Shown here one piece after another: positions 34,133 through 46,680 of a DNA stretch of 64,000 nucleotides (the first letter of the stretch is position 1; each line of letters opens with the position of its first letter). Source of the DNA: Epiperipatus broadwayi (lineage: Eukaryota > Onychophora > Udeonychophora > Euonychophora > Peripatidae); NCBI GenBank assembly GCA_028023455.1, contig JAQFVV010012511.1, positions 1-64,000 of the forward strand. The letters run 5' to 3'. The translations under genes were made by a program, and so were the position numbers. The notes under the pieces were generated by a model. The model made no database searches, was not told where the DNA came from, and saw only the letters and a program-made list of their open reading frames with translations.

Positions 34133-34159
34133 AACTTTTTCATTATATTTCGCTCTTGT

Positions 34160-35668
34160 AAAGCTACATAAAGAAAATTATCCATTGAGATTGATGGTTG
34201 ATTTTGGTGGTGCATATTATTATCAAACATGTAGATATATTGAATTATTACTTCAAAATATTTTAGGTTTTGGAGAATATACTGTTTCATCATCATTTGA
34301 TTTTGTAGATAAAATTAAGAATATAAATGTAGATTTACATGACACAATTTGTACTTTTGATATAAATGAAATGTATGGATCAATAGATAGAATTGAATCA
34401 ATTAATATTATTTATAATGCTCTTGTTTCAAAAAATGTAAAGTCTGATATTATAAATTTTATTATAAAAGTATTGCAGTTTATTGATAAAAATATTTATG
34501 TTAATTTTAATAATCAATATTATAAAATGAATTTGGTTGGCCAATGGGACTCCTGCTGTCGCTCAAATTTGTAATTTTGTTATATCAACATATGAAAGTA
34601 AAATTTTAAAACAATTGAAATATCAAGAATTAAAGTATATCATAGATATGTGGATGATGTTTTTATTTGTGGAAAACAAGAATTAATAATCAATTATTTA
34701 ATGAATTAAATGAGTTAAGGATATAAAATGGGTTATAACTAAAATGAAATACAATTCCATAAAATTCTTGGATATTCAAGTTACACTTAATGATTACAGT
34801 TTGGATTATCTTATGTTAATTAAACCAATTGAAACAGAGGTTTTATTCCATATGAATCACATGTACCTATGTGTCATAAGCTGTCTGGATTGAAATCATT
34901 CTTATTTCGAAATGAAAAATTATGCAAATATTCTAGTGATAAAATTAAAAATGTACATTTATTTGTTAATGACTTGTTGAAAATTGGTTATTATAAAAAT
35001 GCTATTGCTAATATTATTAAAGGATTTAAAAGAAATCAACAATAAAATTAAAAATAAAAATATCAAAATGAAATGGAGCAGGTCAAGTTTATTAGGAAAA
35101 TTTATAATGGTTTGTGTCATATTGCTTTTTTCTCTACAAATAACATAAATCGATTATTTAATAATTCTAAAATTCAAAATTCAAAGTTTAATCAAAATTC
35201 TATTATATATAGATTGATATGTGGATGTGGCGTATAATACATTGGTGAATTTAAGTGTACATTTGAGAAGAGAATAAAAGAGCATATGCTTTTATATAAT
35301 AGAATTCCAAAAGAGAATCAATCTGGAACAGATGTAAATAAACCTTCATCATCTGTTATATTTGATCATAATAAATCTTGTCAATATGGATTTAAATTTG
35401 ATTACAAAAATATGAAAATTATTCAAATTGAACGTTGTCATAATAAACGTAAAATAAAAGAGGCTATGTTGATTTCAAGAAATCGTCAAATGTTAATGAA
35501 TCGCCAGTCATCAAATGTTAAGATAACAGAATTGTGGGAAATCTGAATTGAACTATGGGTATTGTTAAAGGTTGTCTCGTTTTGATTATTCAACGTTTCT
35601 AAAAGAATATAATTTATATAAATTGTACTGTATTTTGATATATATATTGATTTGTATATTACATATAT
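34160..35668 (+). mobile_element. Penelope-like element, plus-strand copy
   Basis: Nearly identical to the facing copy but 5'-truncated by about 45 more codons and more damaged. The first frame, 34185-34574, runs from the MRLMVDFGG stretch through DINEMYGSID (motif A) to a one-base insertion at about 34536 inside motif B. Motif C YVDD lies in another frame near 34650. There are several single-base losses, a deletion of about 24 bp near 35078, TAA in place of a Gln codon at the GIY-YIG motif (about 35236), and a final intact frame at 35286-35546 matching the last 86 codons of the partner. The tail matches to about 35668 apart from the 43-bp deletion. Confidence 0.9.
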
Positions 35669-37116
35669 TGTTAAACGAATACAGATATCAAACTTTATTT
35701 ATTACATATATATATATGCCTTTGTATATTATAACTAATAATGTTAAATGTTTAAGTTAGTTGCTCTCACTGTATTTTCATTTAGGATAATTAAAAATGA
35801 TTCAAATCATTAAGTTATTGTCACCACAGTATTTGATTGAGACATCTCACTTTAACTTATTAATTATTCAAAGCTGTAGCATAATGCAGCAATGAAATGT
35901 TTGTTCTTTACCCATTTTGCTGTAATATTAAAGTGACAATGAAAGAAACTTTCCATTTAAATCATTAATTTCTAAAATAAATTCATATACTTCAAATTAT
36001 TAAGACATTTATAAATGATAGTTTTAAAAAAAGCCATGATAGAATAGACAACAAGTCAAATATCTAGAATATTGATAGATTGAAAAGGCGGAAAAGAGAA
36101 GTTTATTTCAATTTGAATTTATATAACTAAATGATAAGCAAAATTCATTCATTCCCTGTGTTTGGAAGTCAGTCAACTTTTACTTGTTTAGATGATGGAT
36201 AAAGAGAGTAAAACTCACAACAGCTTTCCATTTAAGATATAGTCATCTTTTTATTATTCTGTTATTAGTTACATCCATAATTAACTAAAATTAAAATATT
36301 TATACTATTAAATATATTAATGCAATAATATTCAGATCTGAATGATATAAAAAATCATTTAGGTTCATGCTATAGTTTCAAGAATTGAAATACTAGAATA
36401 AATAGTGTTAAGATTGTAATAAACAATGGCAAACTAATCATTATGTTTTCTAGTCATATCCTACTGTCTAGTTATCTCCATTTGTCTTTGAGTAAAAAAA
36501 TTAGCATACAACAATTTATAACAGTAATAGTTACACACAATATATATAATAAAAGCTTTTTCAGCAAATATTTTTCTACCCTTATCATTGTGATAGAACT
36601 ATTTTAAATCATCTGTTTACATTGCATGCATAATGACATCTATCTTTTGAAAGCAGACAACATTTAAACAATACCAATAATAATAACAATCAACAATCTC
36701 AATCTGCTGTTAAGGCATCTCCTTTTAACAATAAAGGTCAAAATTCACCTTTATTTATGGAATAAAATGTTTATATAGGCCCTAAAGATAGCAACTTGAC
36801 CATAGAGTAAAATTATTGACAAAGAAGTTTAAATAAACCTCATTGAACAGATAAATATAACCTGTTCTGAAAGCAGGCTTACAAATAGTCACTTATAACT
36901 TTCAAACTGCACTCCAATGTATTACTTAAATAATAAATCTAATAATGCTCAAGACTAGATAGGTTTATAAATGTAAATTCACTGAAAGCAGCAAACACTG
37001 TTGTCAAGTCAAGCTTCTTTTAACAATAAAGAGGAAAATCCAGCTTTATTTGTGGTCTTGGAGATCCTTTTTTTGCAGTGGTATCCAAAGACTTAATATT
37101 TACTTATATATATTGT
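35669..37116. other. Anonymous AT-rich sequence
   Basis: No element recognised. AGCAGGCTTACAAATAG at about 36870 and AAAGCAGCAAACACTG at about 36986, each near AACAATAAAG-type words, hint at a short diverged internal repeat, but not convincingly. Confidence 0.35.
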
Positions 37117-38330
37117 AACAATAAACCACCACTAAGGATGATTTAAACCACCATAACCCATTCTAATCCGTATACTACTTCATTTTAATTAGGTTTGTTG
37201 ATCAGGGAGAGGTGAAGACTCTTAGAATTAGATTAAAAATATATGATTGCCCTGTGGCAAACAAGTCACAATGCAATGTATATATAAGATACAAACACTT
37301 TATTAGTATTAAAGTTACAAACAAATAAACAAAAAATGACTACCACTTAATTTAGTTGCTAGATTTATAAGATAGTGGAAATTACATTAATTAGTGAGCA
37401 CATATGTCCATGTTTCAATGTATAACAGATATACAAATAAGGAACCTCAGATGATGTATAACAGATATACAAATAAGGAACCTCAGATGATGTAAACCAG
37501 ATATACAAAAAAGGAACCTTGGATGATGAACACATTTGATCTTTGGGGAAGATATCCCTCAAACAGATACATGATAATAAATGAAGCAGAATAAGTTTAA
37601 TTAACTCCATAAAATATGGTTAAAATAGGTGATCGCATTGCTCTCATGATCATGACCCATCAATGCTGAAATATCAGATTTAAACATATATAAGGAAGGC
37701 AGTATTGGATTGCTAAAGTAATAGACAATCCAATAAGAAGGCAATGATGGGAATATATTCACTTTTGTCAAGAAGATATGGGTCATGAAATGAAGGAATG
37801 AGGGTCTTCATATAATCCTAAATAAATCTCACTAACAGGCAGGAACAATCCATTGCACTGGTAAAATGACAAAAACAAGACCCTTCAGGTCTGGAAAATG
37901 AAAGGAATGTTCTCACATTTGTGTGGAACTTAGACAGATGGAACCCATCAAATTAAATCTTCCAAAGCAGGGATATATACCTGCTGAAGAAATGCAATAA
38001 GATAATCATGAAATTAGACAACCCAGCAATGCTAAATTTATATAAAATAATAACCATTTAGACTTAAAATTTAAATCTATATAAAATAAAACATAAATGG
38101 ACATGTCATAAATTTAGAATATGTGGACATCTATTATATAGGCTAAATCATGGCCTACGCAGTTATTAAAATATTTTCAATAAAATTATCCCTGCTTAAT
38201 TAGAAATTCACACCATAGGTTTTACATATAGAAATATTGATATGACAGCCTACAATGATAATATATTAAATAGAATTAAAAGTTTTAGACAATAAACTAT
38301 CATGTTGTACAGTATACATATTTATATTGT
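37117..38330. repeat. Anonymous 1.2-kb repeat, copy A (partner at 59262-60370)
   Basis: Direct copy of 59262-60370: GATTTAAACCACCATAAC, TGATCAGGGAGAGGT, GCAATGTATATATAAGAT, CACTTTATTAGTATTAAAG and AAATTAGACAAC.CAGCAATG are shared, with similarity of about 85 to 90 percent by eye. A minus-strand reading is partly conserved in both copies (YFSNPxLxxLxMxKxDISAL and GHDHxSN at 37786-37601 and about 59860-59690), so it may derive from a coding element, but the family is unknown. Non-autonomous repeat or pol-less fragment; boundaries are approximate. Confidence 0.78.
37421..37528. repeat. Three 36-bp tandem units inside copy A
   Basis: Units at 37421-37456, 37457-37492 and 37493-37528, beginning TATAACAGATATACAAATAA. 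The first two are identical and the third differs at a few places. The partner copy at about 59568 has one degenerate unit only, so the expansion occurred after the copies separated. 36 bp keeps the minus-strand frame (12 residues per unit). Confidence 0.92.
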
Positions 38331-41300
38331 GAGGGTAGATCAAGATCACATCCACAACAAGTCTTATCCACCTGAAATATTGGATTGTTTTTTCTTTAAT
38401 TAGCATGCAAAGATCAAATAAATAATAAGTTTTGCTAGAACACTTTTAAAATATATATATTGTGACCATCTGAATGGGCACAAGGGATTGAGATACTTTG
38501 TATCTGCATTAAATAGTTATCTTGTATTAGAAAAAAAAAATGAAATAGCCTTAGAATTAAAAATTTTTTTTTGCTGGAAATTGTTTAAAGCTTAGATATG
38601 GATTGCTTATGCGGTTGATTGACCCCTTTATAAGTATTCATTATTATTATTGTGGTTAATGGGGTATTTAATGTGAGGAAGAGGGGTTGTTTATTAATGG
38701 AATTGATATATTTTGTCAGAAAGATGCAAGGTTATTCTATGTTAGTGTAGCATTGGTTGAATGGTTTCAAAATCCTTTATTCATTAATACTTATCCTTTT
38801 ATCAACATTAATAGCCATCTCAATTATATGTAGTCAAGATAATTTAATATTTATATTCAAATGTATGTGTATGCATGTATGACTATGTATCATTTTCATT
38901 TTATTTTCATCTTTTAATAACAGCAAACAATAGTACACGTACAATAAAAACATTTAAATTACAGTAATTATCTTAAATAATTTAACAAATATATATTTCT
39001 TTTCAATGATTAATAGATAGTTGAATCAATGGATTATTTTACAAGTTAAATAAATTATTAATCATTTTTGTTTAATAGTTAATTAATATTCATTTTTCTT
39101 TCAAGTTTGTAAAAGCTATTTATTTTATTATTCTTTTGTCCTGATTTAATTGTAAAAAAAATCAAAGTGATTTTTTTTAAAGAAAATATTTATTGAATAT
39201 GTAATTAGCTTAGATAGAAAAGAAGCATGGGAGTAACCTTGTGAAGGGAAATGACCTTTTTACAAAAGAGAGCTATTTAACAAAGTTTCTCCAGCAGAAA
39301 TTTGCTTAATATCATTTTAATTGCAGCCAGTAAAGTGCTCATTAGTTGCTGAAGTCAAATTGATTTTTAAAAGGCTTTGGAGTAAAACTTCAAAATAATC
39401 TTAAGGAATTTAATATGGAATAGTTAATTAATATGCAATTCTAGATTTCAAAAAGGTACATTGGTTTTACTGCTCTCTTCTTAATTTAAACATTTTGAAC
39501 TAACCTCTTCGTAATTATTGCTACTTTAAAAATGTATGTTGATAACGTCCAATCTACATTATTTCATTTAATTACCATTTTAAGTAAGAATAAATTGCAT
39601 GAATATTGTTGTTGTATCATTAACCAACATGTGTCTTTTAGTATATCTGGAAAAAGCATGCAGAACTATTTTACAGAATATATTTTAATTTTTCACTATT
39701 TTCCGTGTTATGTTTTTGTGAGGATTAAACATAAAATTAAGGATGTGCTTATTTTGATAAATCATACCATGTTTAAATTTATCATAAAGAGATGACAGTA
39801 TTATTTATGTGGTATTTCTGGAAATAATGTGTATTTTAAATGAAGGAAATAAAAAGTGAGCTACTTCAAATTCAGTATTTGCTTAAATCAAATGGAAGGA
39901 TGAAAAATGCTGGTAATTTTTGTTCTCTTCGATAAAGATGGACTATAAAACAAAGTATAAATTATGCAAATAATAGATTATAAAGTGTCAAACGTTATTC
40001 AAGAAAACTACTAAGAATAATTGCGTACTTAATTTAAAAACTACAACGGAATAAATGAAATAATTCCTGTTATTTGTCGTCATAATAAAAGAGAAATTGA
40101 TTACTTATATATGATATAGTAAACTCAAATAGCTCGGCTATGAACACTGGAGGTGCTAGGTTATATTTAAGTTATGATTATATTTTTTAAGTTATCCTGC
40201 AGAAGTTTATTTTAATTTAAATTCAGTTTGGAATGTGTCCCATATCGTTTCCTAAATCTGGAGCAGAGCTTTGCAAGTGAACTTTTATTTTAAGTTACAA
40301 AACAAATAACTTTTGTTTCTTTATTTTTTTTTTATTGCTTGTCATTATTAATGTCTATTATAGATAGATAGGCTTACTTATTATTATGTTTCATTTTATA
40401 ATCTGGGTTATTATGAACTTCTAGATCATCTCCGAAGTGTATCCAAATGAGGAATACGCTGGTAAAAATTGATTTTGTACAAATATGTCTTATTGTTCTT
40501 TATGAAGGTAAAAGAAAGAAATATATTTTTTTATTATATTATTAGAGAGGTTTATATTTATTTTGCATACTTTATTATCTCAAAGTGAGAATTTTTTTTT
40601 TTTTTAAATTAACGAATGTATAATATAAATAGTTTGTTAGATATGAAAGAAAGTTCGTTCGCAATAATTATAACTGTTAAATTTTAAAAGTAACCTAAAG
40701 TTTATTCTGAATTAAAAAAAAGTTATACCTTAATGCAATATTTCATTACTATTTTGCCTGCATAGTGTGTAATTTAAAGTTAATTTTATATATATTTTTG
40801 TTCGTGGGTGTGTGTCTGTAATTTGTTTAATAAAGTTCAGTTTGTGAATATTTTATGTATAAATTTTGGACGTTGTCATATTCTATTGAGAGGAACGGAT
40901 TAGTATGTTATCTGTATGTATTTATCTGCCAGCGTATTTATAATGTTCGATATTTAGGAGAGCTTTGAGAATGGAAAGAAATCTGATTGCATTCTAATGT
41001 TTATAGGAATAAAAGATTTTGCTTATTTAGTATATGTTAATAATTTTCCATGAGTAGAGCCTAGTTTATATTATATGCATATGATTAAATGATAGTTTTT
41101 GAAGTTAAGTGATGTTTTCTTAGAGCCCTGGTAATGAGGAAAAAGGTTCCCCACCAATAGTGTATTTAGAATCAGATGAATTATTGTAGAAGTGTTCAGT
41201 AAGAGTTTGTCTGCTCCTCATGTAGATGTCCCTTAGAACGTATAGTCTGTATAATCATGAAGATATAGCTCTGTGTTAATTAATATGTGGCCAGATAAAT

Positions 41301-41486
41301 TAAATTAATTCTTGATGTAATATTAGTGTCTTATTTTATTGATGAATTACGACATTGTCCGAAATAAAATAATTGTATAATATTTTCTTAATGAATGGAG
41401 AGTTTGTAGAAAAGATTATTTTCTATTAATGCTGCTTGAACATGCACACACACGCATAATATAAATAATATCGTGTATATAAAATT

Positions 41487-41630
41487 ATAGAGTTATTGAA
41501 ATTAAAAATAGGAAATAAATGTTTTGAAGTACAGTATATTCATTTAAATAAAAGTATAAAGTTATTGAGATTAAAACGGTAAATAAATATTTTAAAATAC
41601 AGTGTATTTATTCAAATAAAGGTTATAAAT
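41487..41630. repeat. Two-unit tandem repeat, period 69 bp
   Basis: AAGTTATTGAGATTAAAA-type units start at about 41487 and 41556 and share GGTAAATAAAT/GGAAATAAAT, ACAGT.TATT and TT.AAATAAA. Diverged, AT-rich and non-coding. Confidence 0.7.
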
Positions 41631-41838
41631 CATCAAATCATCTGAATGAATATGATTTTGTTGCTATGCATGAAAGGTATACGTAATTGAAAGTGGTTAT
41701 TTAGTCAATTAGAGAAAGTTGCTGTGTTGAGAGCCAAATATAATTAATTTGATTTATTTATTAGTCAATAGTAATATCCTCTCAAAATATTTTAGTTTGC
41801 CAATAATATAATATATTATTTAGTCAGTGTTATGTTTA

Positions 41839-41945
41839 ATTATGTTTAAGTGAAGTACTTAAGCCAAGCAAATATGCAAATTTAGAATATTATTATGTTT
41901 AAGTGAAGTACTTAAGCCAAGCAAATATGCAAAATTAGAATATTA
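41839..41945. repeat. Two-unit tandem repeat, period 53 bp
   Basis: TTATGTTTAAGTGAAGTACT continuing through TAAGCCAAGCAAATATGCAA and TTAGAATATT is repeated almost without change, with the second unit offset by 53 bp. Recent local duplication. Confidence 0.92.
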
Positions 41946-43645
41946 GAGTTTATTGTTAATTTGCTTTCAAAGGGTATAAATAATGCTATATAATGGGGAT
42001 AGTCCCAAACTGATGTTCAAAGTTTATTGGATAATTTAAAAATCTGTAAGACAAGTAGTCCAATTGTAAATATCATGTTAAACCAAATTTATTTTAGTGT
42101 AATAAATGATTTGTTTTATTTATTTAAAATATTAAAAACTGTGTCTGGAGTTCGTATTCCATTTCCACATCTCCATATTTCATAAATCTATTATAAAATA
42201 GATATATTATTTTAGAATTATAATATCAAATTTTCTGGTGTATGACAATATTGTTTTCTTAATCCAAACATTATAAGGAACATTTGCTATTGGATAAATG
42301 TATTAGAGAGGTTGCCAAGTTAGTATATTTGTTAGATGATGATATGAGATTAAAATACCCTATTTCTGTCATTATCTTATTATTGAAACACAGTAAAAAT
42401 ATTTTAGTCAATTTGTTTCATTACATTTTTATCATACTTTAGAATTATAACTTATGGGCCAATGTAGTTTATTAATTCAACTGTGTTTTGCTAAATTCCC
42501 TGAGATCTTATTGTTTATTTCTTGATTGGCATTAAAGTAGATGTTTAGATTGTGATATGCCAAGTCATAGAATTGTTTAGTATTATAATTATAGCAAGCT
42601 GATATATGTTATGTTTGGATGAGGGAAGAAATTAAGTTTAAAGTATATTTTAATAGACTGTACCAATAAACATTATGATTCTTTATCATACAATTAATTA
42701 ACAAAAGAATTTACATTATATTTAATGTTTGTAATATTTCTTCTTTTATTCATTTATAATCATATATCTTTTGAACTGCCTATAGCCTCCCACTGAGGTG
42801 AGCTGAACATAGACTTAAATAAAGAGTCTCTGTAATAATTTTGTATTATATATCTTAATATATTGTTCTATTCATTAATAGAACTGGCGCCTGGGCATTT
42901 CGCTCATGTAATGTATATGAGCGGTGTTGGGAGTGTAGGTTATAATATATATATATAAATGTTTAGATAGTTATAACAGTGTACTTACTATATATTGAAA
43001 CAGGCAGATCGAAGAATCGATCTTAGTTTCATGGTTGTCATTTAAGAACGGTAATTCTAAACCACTATTTACCCGCAATGAGACTTTTTCTATTCCAAGC
43101 CACATAAATTTTAAGTTATTTATTTTGTGTTTGTTTAAAAAGAATTTAATGTAAAGAGTATGAGTATAAATGTCACAAATCATGATAAATAATATTCGTG
43201 TGTGTGTGGTTTGTGGATTTATATTAGCTCAATTTAAAAGTTTCAATTGCGTGTATATTTTCTTTAAATTTTAATTTTGCAAATTATACAAAGTCATTTA
43301 AAAATGCTGATCAAAAGTCACATTCCTTTGATCAGTATTTTTAATCAAAATCTTACTTGTACAAATGTATAGAATAATTAATTTGTACTTCGATAAATTA
43401 AGATAATGAATTTATATTTTTGTATTCACGAATTCCGATGTAATTGTTTTGTCAATTTAGAATCATGTATTAAATTTAAAAATAAATGAAAACCGAACGT
43501 AGAACTCTTATCAAGAAAGGCAAAGGCTATTGTATAGTCAAAAATTAGATATTGCTGGAGGCCAGAAAATCAAAGGAGGCGGAGTTATGAACAAAAACTA
43601 GGCAGAAAGGTCAACCGTAGCCATCTTAGATATGATATAGACACT

Positions 43646-43873
43646 CTAACTTTTGACTTGGCTGTGCTTAGATCGTCTCAAGCTACAGCAAAGTAGTTGT
43701 TCCAGAGAAATCACTTCAACCATTATTAAGAAGTTGCCCGGTAAACTGCAATAATGATGGGCTAAAGTCCAAGAAGCTGATTCCTGTTCTGCCAATTTAA
43801 ATCTTTCATACCGCTGATCTGTAATGTTTTCCGTGCTTCCAGTCTTCCAAATTCCAACATTTAAATTAACCAT
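43646..43873 (-). other. Possible exon or short gene in the left arm (minus strand)
   Basis: A 75-codon frame beginning MVNLNVGIWKTGSTENITDQ, in locally GC-rich, CpG-containing DNA with a CpG-rich leader (GTAGGCGCGCATTTTG) about 20-40 bp before the ATG. The facing arm has the same region with deletions and an interrupted frame (about 48070-48250). I do not recognise the protein. Its first 50 residues look protein-like (WKTGSTENITDQRYERFKLA; QESASWTLAHHYCSLPGN), while the end may read past a splice site. The GCCATCTTAGATATG at 43620-43634 contains a YY1-like word. Function unknown. Confidence 0.3.
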
Positions 43874-44589
43874 GCCTTTCTAAGAAATTCAAAATGCGCG
43901 CCTACGTTCTTCATACATATCACCGCAAGAAGAAAAGCCGGACGAAGAAAGAATGGTAACTTTTGTTACATGAACTTTTTAACTTTCCTCTCAGTAATAA
44001 TTTTATATTTAATCTGTTAACCTAATTAATTGCATGTAAATTTCTTGCTTTCCATTTGAAAATGTTACACTAAAACCTGTCAGTAAATTTCTTCTCTAAT
44101 ATTTCGGTGTGTGCTCTAGTCTTTAGATGATAATTATTAATATTTGTGCCTACTAATAATCCATTTGTGAATACATTTATATTTTTACTATTACTTATTT
44201 TACAAACAAAACGATGCCAATAATAATATTTCTCAACTCTAATTAAAGTCAGTAAAGTTATCTCATAATATTTATTATATTCATTTTAAAAGTAATTTTC
44301 TTGTATCGAATTAAAAATCGTCATTTATGTTGAGTTGAGAAATATTCAAGTATTTTTATTGTTTCTTTTACTTTGTCATGATATTTTAATCTATACTCCA
44401 AATCTCAAATACTTAAAATAGTCTAAAATTTTATTATAATCTTTTGTTATATATTATTACGGAGTAAGAATAATAATTTATTATTACCTTCCGAACAATC
44501 TGGGGAGTTATGGGTTTCAGAGTAAATTTAATTAATTATTACTTTTGCGATCGTTTGATTTCGCCATGTTTTATTGAATAGTTATATCG

Positions 44590-44892
44590 GACTGTTGCGT
44601 AGAAAATGTTACGGAGAGAAAGGGTTTTATATAATTTCGTTTTAAAATCCACTTCCGGTCACTCTTCCTCGATGTTACTGTGGCAATGCCTTTACCTTCG
44701 CTTAAGTTGGCGTCTCGTTTTACTACCACATGGAGAGAAAGAAATTCTTCTCCAGGTAATCTCTTGGGTCACCGGGGTTCGAAAATGAGCCCGGCTGGTT
44801 GTAGTGTCCCGGATCTACTTGGGGGCATTAAGACTTGTCAAAGTACAAGCCGCCCGGTATTCCGTCAATGCACCGCAAGTTATTATTTGTAG
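44590..44892 (+). promoter_or_regulatory. CpG-rich promoter/first-exon-like block in the left arm
   Basis: One of the few GC-rich, CpG-bearing stretches in the window. It holds CACTTCCGGTCACTCTTCC (about 44651-44669), an ETS/GABP-type word common at TATA-less housekeeping promoters. Frames start at 44606 (60 codons) and about 44686 (MPLPSLKLASRFTTTWRERN..., ending 44892). CTCCAG/GTAATC at about 44754 is an acceptable splice donor. The second frame has an N-terminus rich in Arg, Ser and Thr without acids until WRE, compatible with a mitochondrial presequence, but that is speculation. The right arm copy (about 47270-47480) has lost much of it. An annotated gene is not supported. Confidence 0.3.
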
Positions 44893-45439
44893 TATACCTT
44901 AATCCCTGCAACCATCAGTACATCAGTATTATATATTATATTTTTATATAAAACCGCCTCCCATTTATCCGTATACGCAATGGTTTGAATCTATTTAAAT
45001 AAAACAACTTAATATAAAATAGTAGTTAAATATTTTAAATGCTCCAGTTACTCTGATTCTCATATCGACCTATACAACCAGTTAAAACACATAAATATTG
45101 GCATGAGTTTTGTTAAGCAGTCTAAACCGATTATTAATGACTAGCAGCAATTTATTATAAAATACATATGAGAGTTTTACCGTACCTGTAAATAATATTA
45201 TTCAATGCTTTCAATAATTTATTAAAAAAATTTATCTAACCTAATTTTGTCTCTCTTGCATTATTACTCTCGAAATCTAGTCAATCACCTGCTGTCTGTA
45301 TCGACAACTTAAATATATACATTAAATTATTAGCCGTACCAATATCCCGACTATAAGATATCTATGAAATAGCTGATTGTAGGTAATTTAGTCTGTGTTT
45401 TTCGATGAGCTAGTAAAGGGAAGACCCCGTACCGTTGTA

Positions 45440-45590
45440 ATGTTGTCATCGGTGGGTCATGCCAGGGTTTTGGGTTTGAATTTAGTTTGCATTTTGGAAT
45501 TTATTCCTAGACGTGGACTGGGTTTGAATTCGGATTACTGTGTGTGATTAAGCATGGTGATTTTTACCGGTACAGTGTTTAAAATTTTGG
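45440..45590 (+). mobile_element. SINE copy at the inner edge of the left arm
   Basis: Shares GGTTTGAAT, the TGGACTGGGTTTGAATTCGG tract and TACCGGTACA with the SINE at 31998-32200. A shorter, diverged counterpart lies at the inner edge of the right arm (about 46681-46770), so the SINE was present before the inverted duplication arose. Confidence 0.55.
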
Positions 45591-46680
45591 ACGCCCTCCG
45601 TGGTGCTCTGATGAAGAAATCTCCCACACCCTGCAGAGTGAACAAGAGTAAATATTAAATTATAGAAATATTCGATTTTTTTTTCATACCGTTGAGATAT
45701 ATATACTTTGCGTTATTAAAATGCGCAGTAAAACAATGTTTTGAGTAAGCCAAATATAGTAATTTTTTTTTCACCTGTGCTTGCAAGTAGTTTCAGTTGA
45801 ATAGATTGCCTTCTAATATTGTTAAGATAATATAGTGAGATTTTTTTTAAAAAAAAAGTGTGAAAGCGATTTTGAAGTTTTGTTTTAACGACAAAAATAT
45901 TGAGAATAGTTTCAAAGCAAGTGAAAACCTGTATCGATTTTGTGCGTTTATTTAATTCAAAATAAACGATTGTTATTTCATAAATCTTTTTGCAAGTCAA
46001 TTTTGTTTTGTTGTTTGAAAATTTTTTTTAAGAAAAAATAAAGCAAAGAAAGTAGGATTACTTTTCATGTCTTACAAATAAACGTGTGTATGTGTGTATA
46101 TATATTGTTTAATATAGAAATCTTATCAAAGCCAGTGCATAATATAAATATCAGTTGAATAAAGTTTGGCCGGAATATGGTATATTACTCATCCTCATTT
46201 GGGGATTTATCATCTGTTCTACTTTTATTTCTTTTCCTTTGATAGCAGTTTCCCTTGCCACTATTGGTTTTTCAATTTGACCCTGCCTCTCAGTTTGCAT
46301 CTCCAACTCATCATTACTAACCTATCTTCTGTTGGTTTCTCTTCACTGACTTCCCGCTCTGAATTTCCAACTCCTTCGGTATGGTTTGGTCCTTCTTCCT
46401 CTTGTATTGCTATTGTTTCTTCCCGATCTGGTTACCATCAATCCCCAACTCCTTCAATCTCAACACCGTTCCATTAGCCATCATAAGTTTCATCTTCTCA
46501 TCTCCTCGAGAATCGAAAATTCCCTATTGCTCCTCTGCTTGGCTTTTCTCTAATCGCTACAACTTTTCTTTTATCAGGATATTTTTAAAAACAATCTCAT
46601 GATCACTGATGTCTGATGTTTCTGCACCATTTTCAGATGATTTACTGAACCCTTCTATTTTTTTGTTATTTTTTTTTTAA
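45591..46680. other. Spacer of the inverted duplication
   Basis: 1.1 kb present once. The left half is AT-rich with a 94-codon minus-strand frame (46000-45716) of no known family. The right half, 46166-46650, is GC-richer and reads on the minus strand as short Glu/Lys/Ser-rich frames (SENGAETSDISDHEIVFKN; GVGNSEREVSEEKPTED). Composition and phrasing resemble the gag-like remnants at 10197-11215 and 57944-58831 but are interrupted by stops. Probably a retroelement fragment. Confidence 0.4.

Larger units (their letters stand above)
32366..34159 (-). mobile_element. Penelope-like element, minus-strand copy
   Basis: A retroelement encoding an RT related to telomerase and a GIY-YIG endonuclease. 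The coding part is split by one missing base at about 33750 into 34132-33752 and 33746-32535. The 3' tail runs to about 32366. The head lacks the N-terminal part, since full-length elements of this class usually encode around 700 or more residues against about 530 here. At about 34160 it meets a second copy in the opposite orientation, making a head-to-head palindrome. Confidence 0.9.
38331..42980. other. Anonymous AT-rich sequence with small tandem repeats
   Basis: 4.6 kb with no supported gene. An 87-codon plus-strand frame at 39532-39795 contains several Cys and His but matches nothing and has no context. A (TA)n-TTGTGACC junction lies at 38451-38467. Two short tandem duplications are listed separately. 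Intronic or intergenic DNA of a host locus is possible. Confidence 0.35.
42981..45590. repeat. Large inverted duplication, left arm (GC/CpG-richer)
   Basis: Reverse complement of 46681-48872, recognisable end to end: GTACTTA and ATTGAAACAG at the outer edge, GATCGAAGAATCGATCTTAG, CATTCCTTTGATCAG, AAAGGAGGCGG, the CAAACGATCGCAAA region, CTATAAGATATCTATGAAAT and the SINE body at the inner edge. The left arm is longer (2.6 against 2.2 kb) and keeps many CpGs that are TpG, CpA or deleted in the right arm, notably at 43560-43960 and 44590-44880. It is therefore the better-preserved copy and probably the original locus. Confidence 0.9.

Noticed and set aside
39532-39795. An 87-codon frame as a small host gene
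   Set aside because: No family, no promoter or splice context and AT-driven composition. A frame of this length is expected by chance in 64 kb.
46166-46602. Plus-strand Ser/Pro/Phe-rich proteins in the inverted-repeat spacer
   Set aside because: Antisense shadow of a Glu/Lys-rich minus-strand remnant; no known family.
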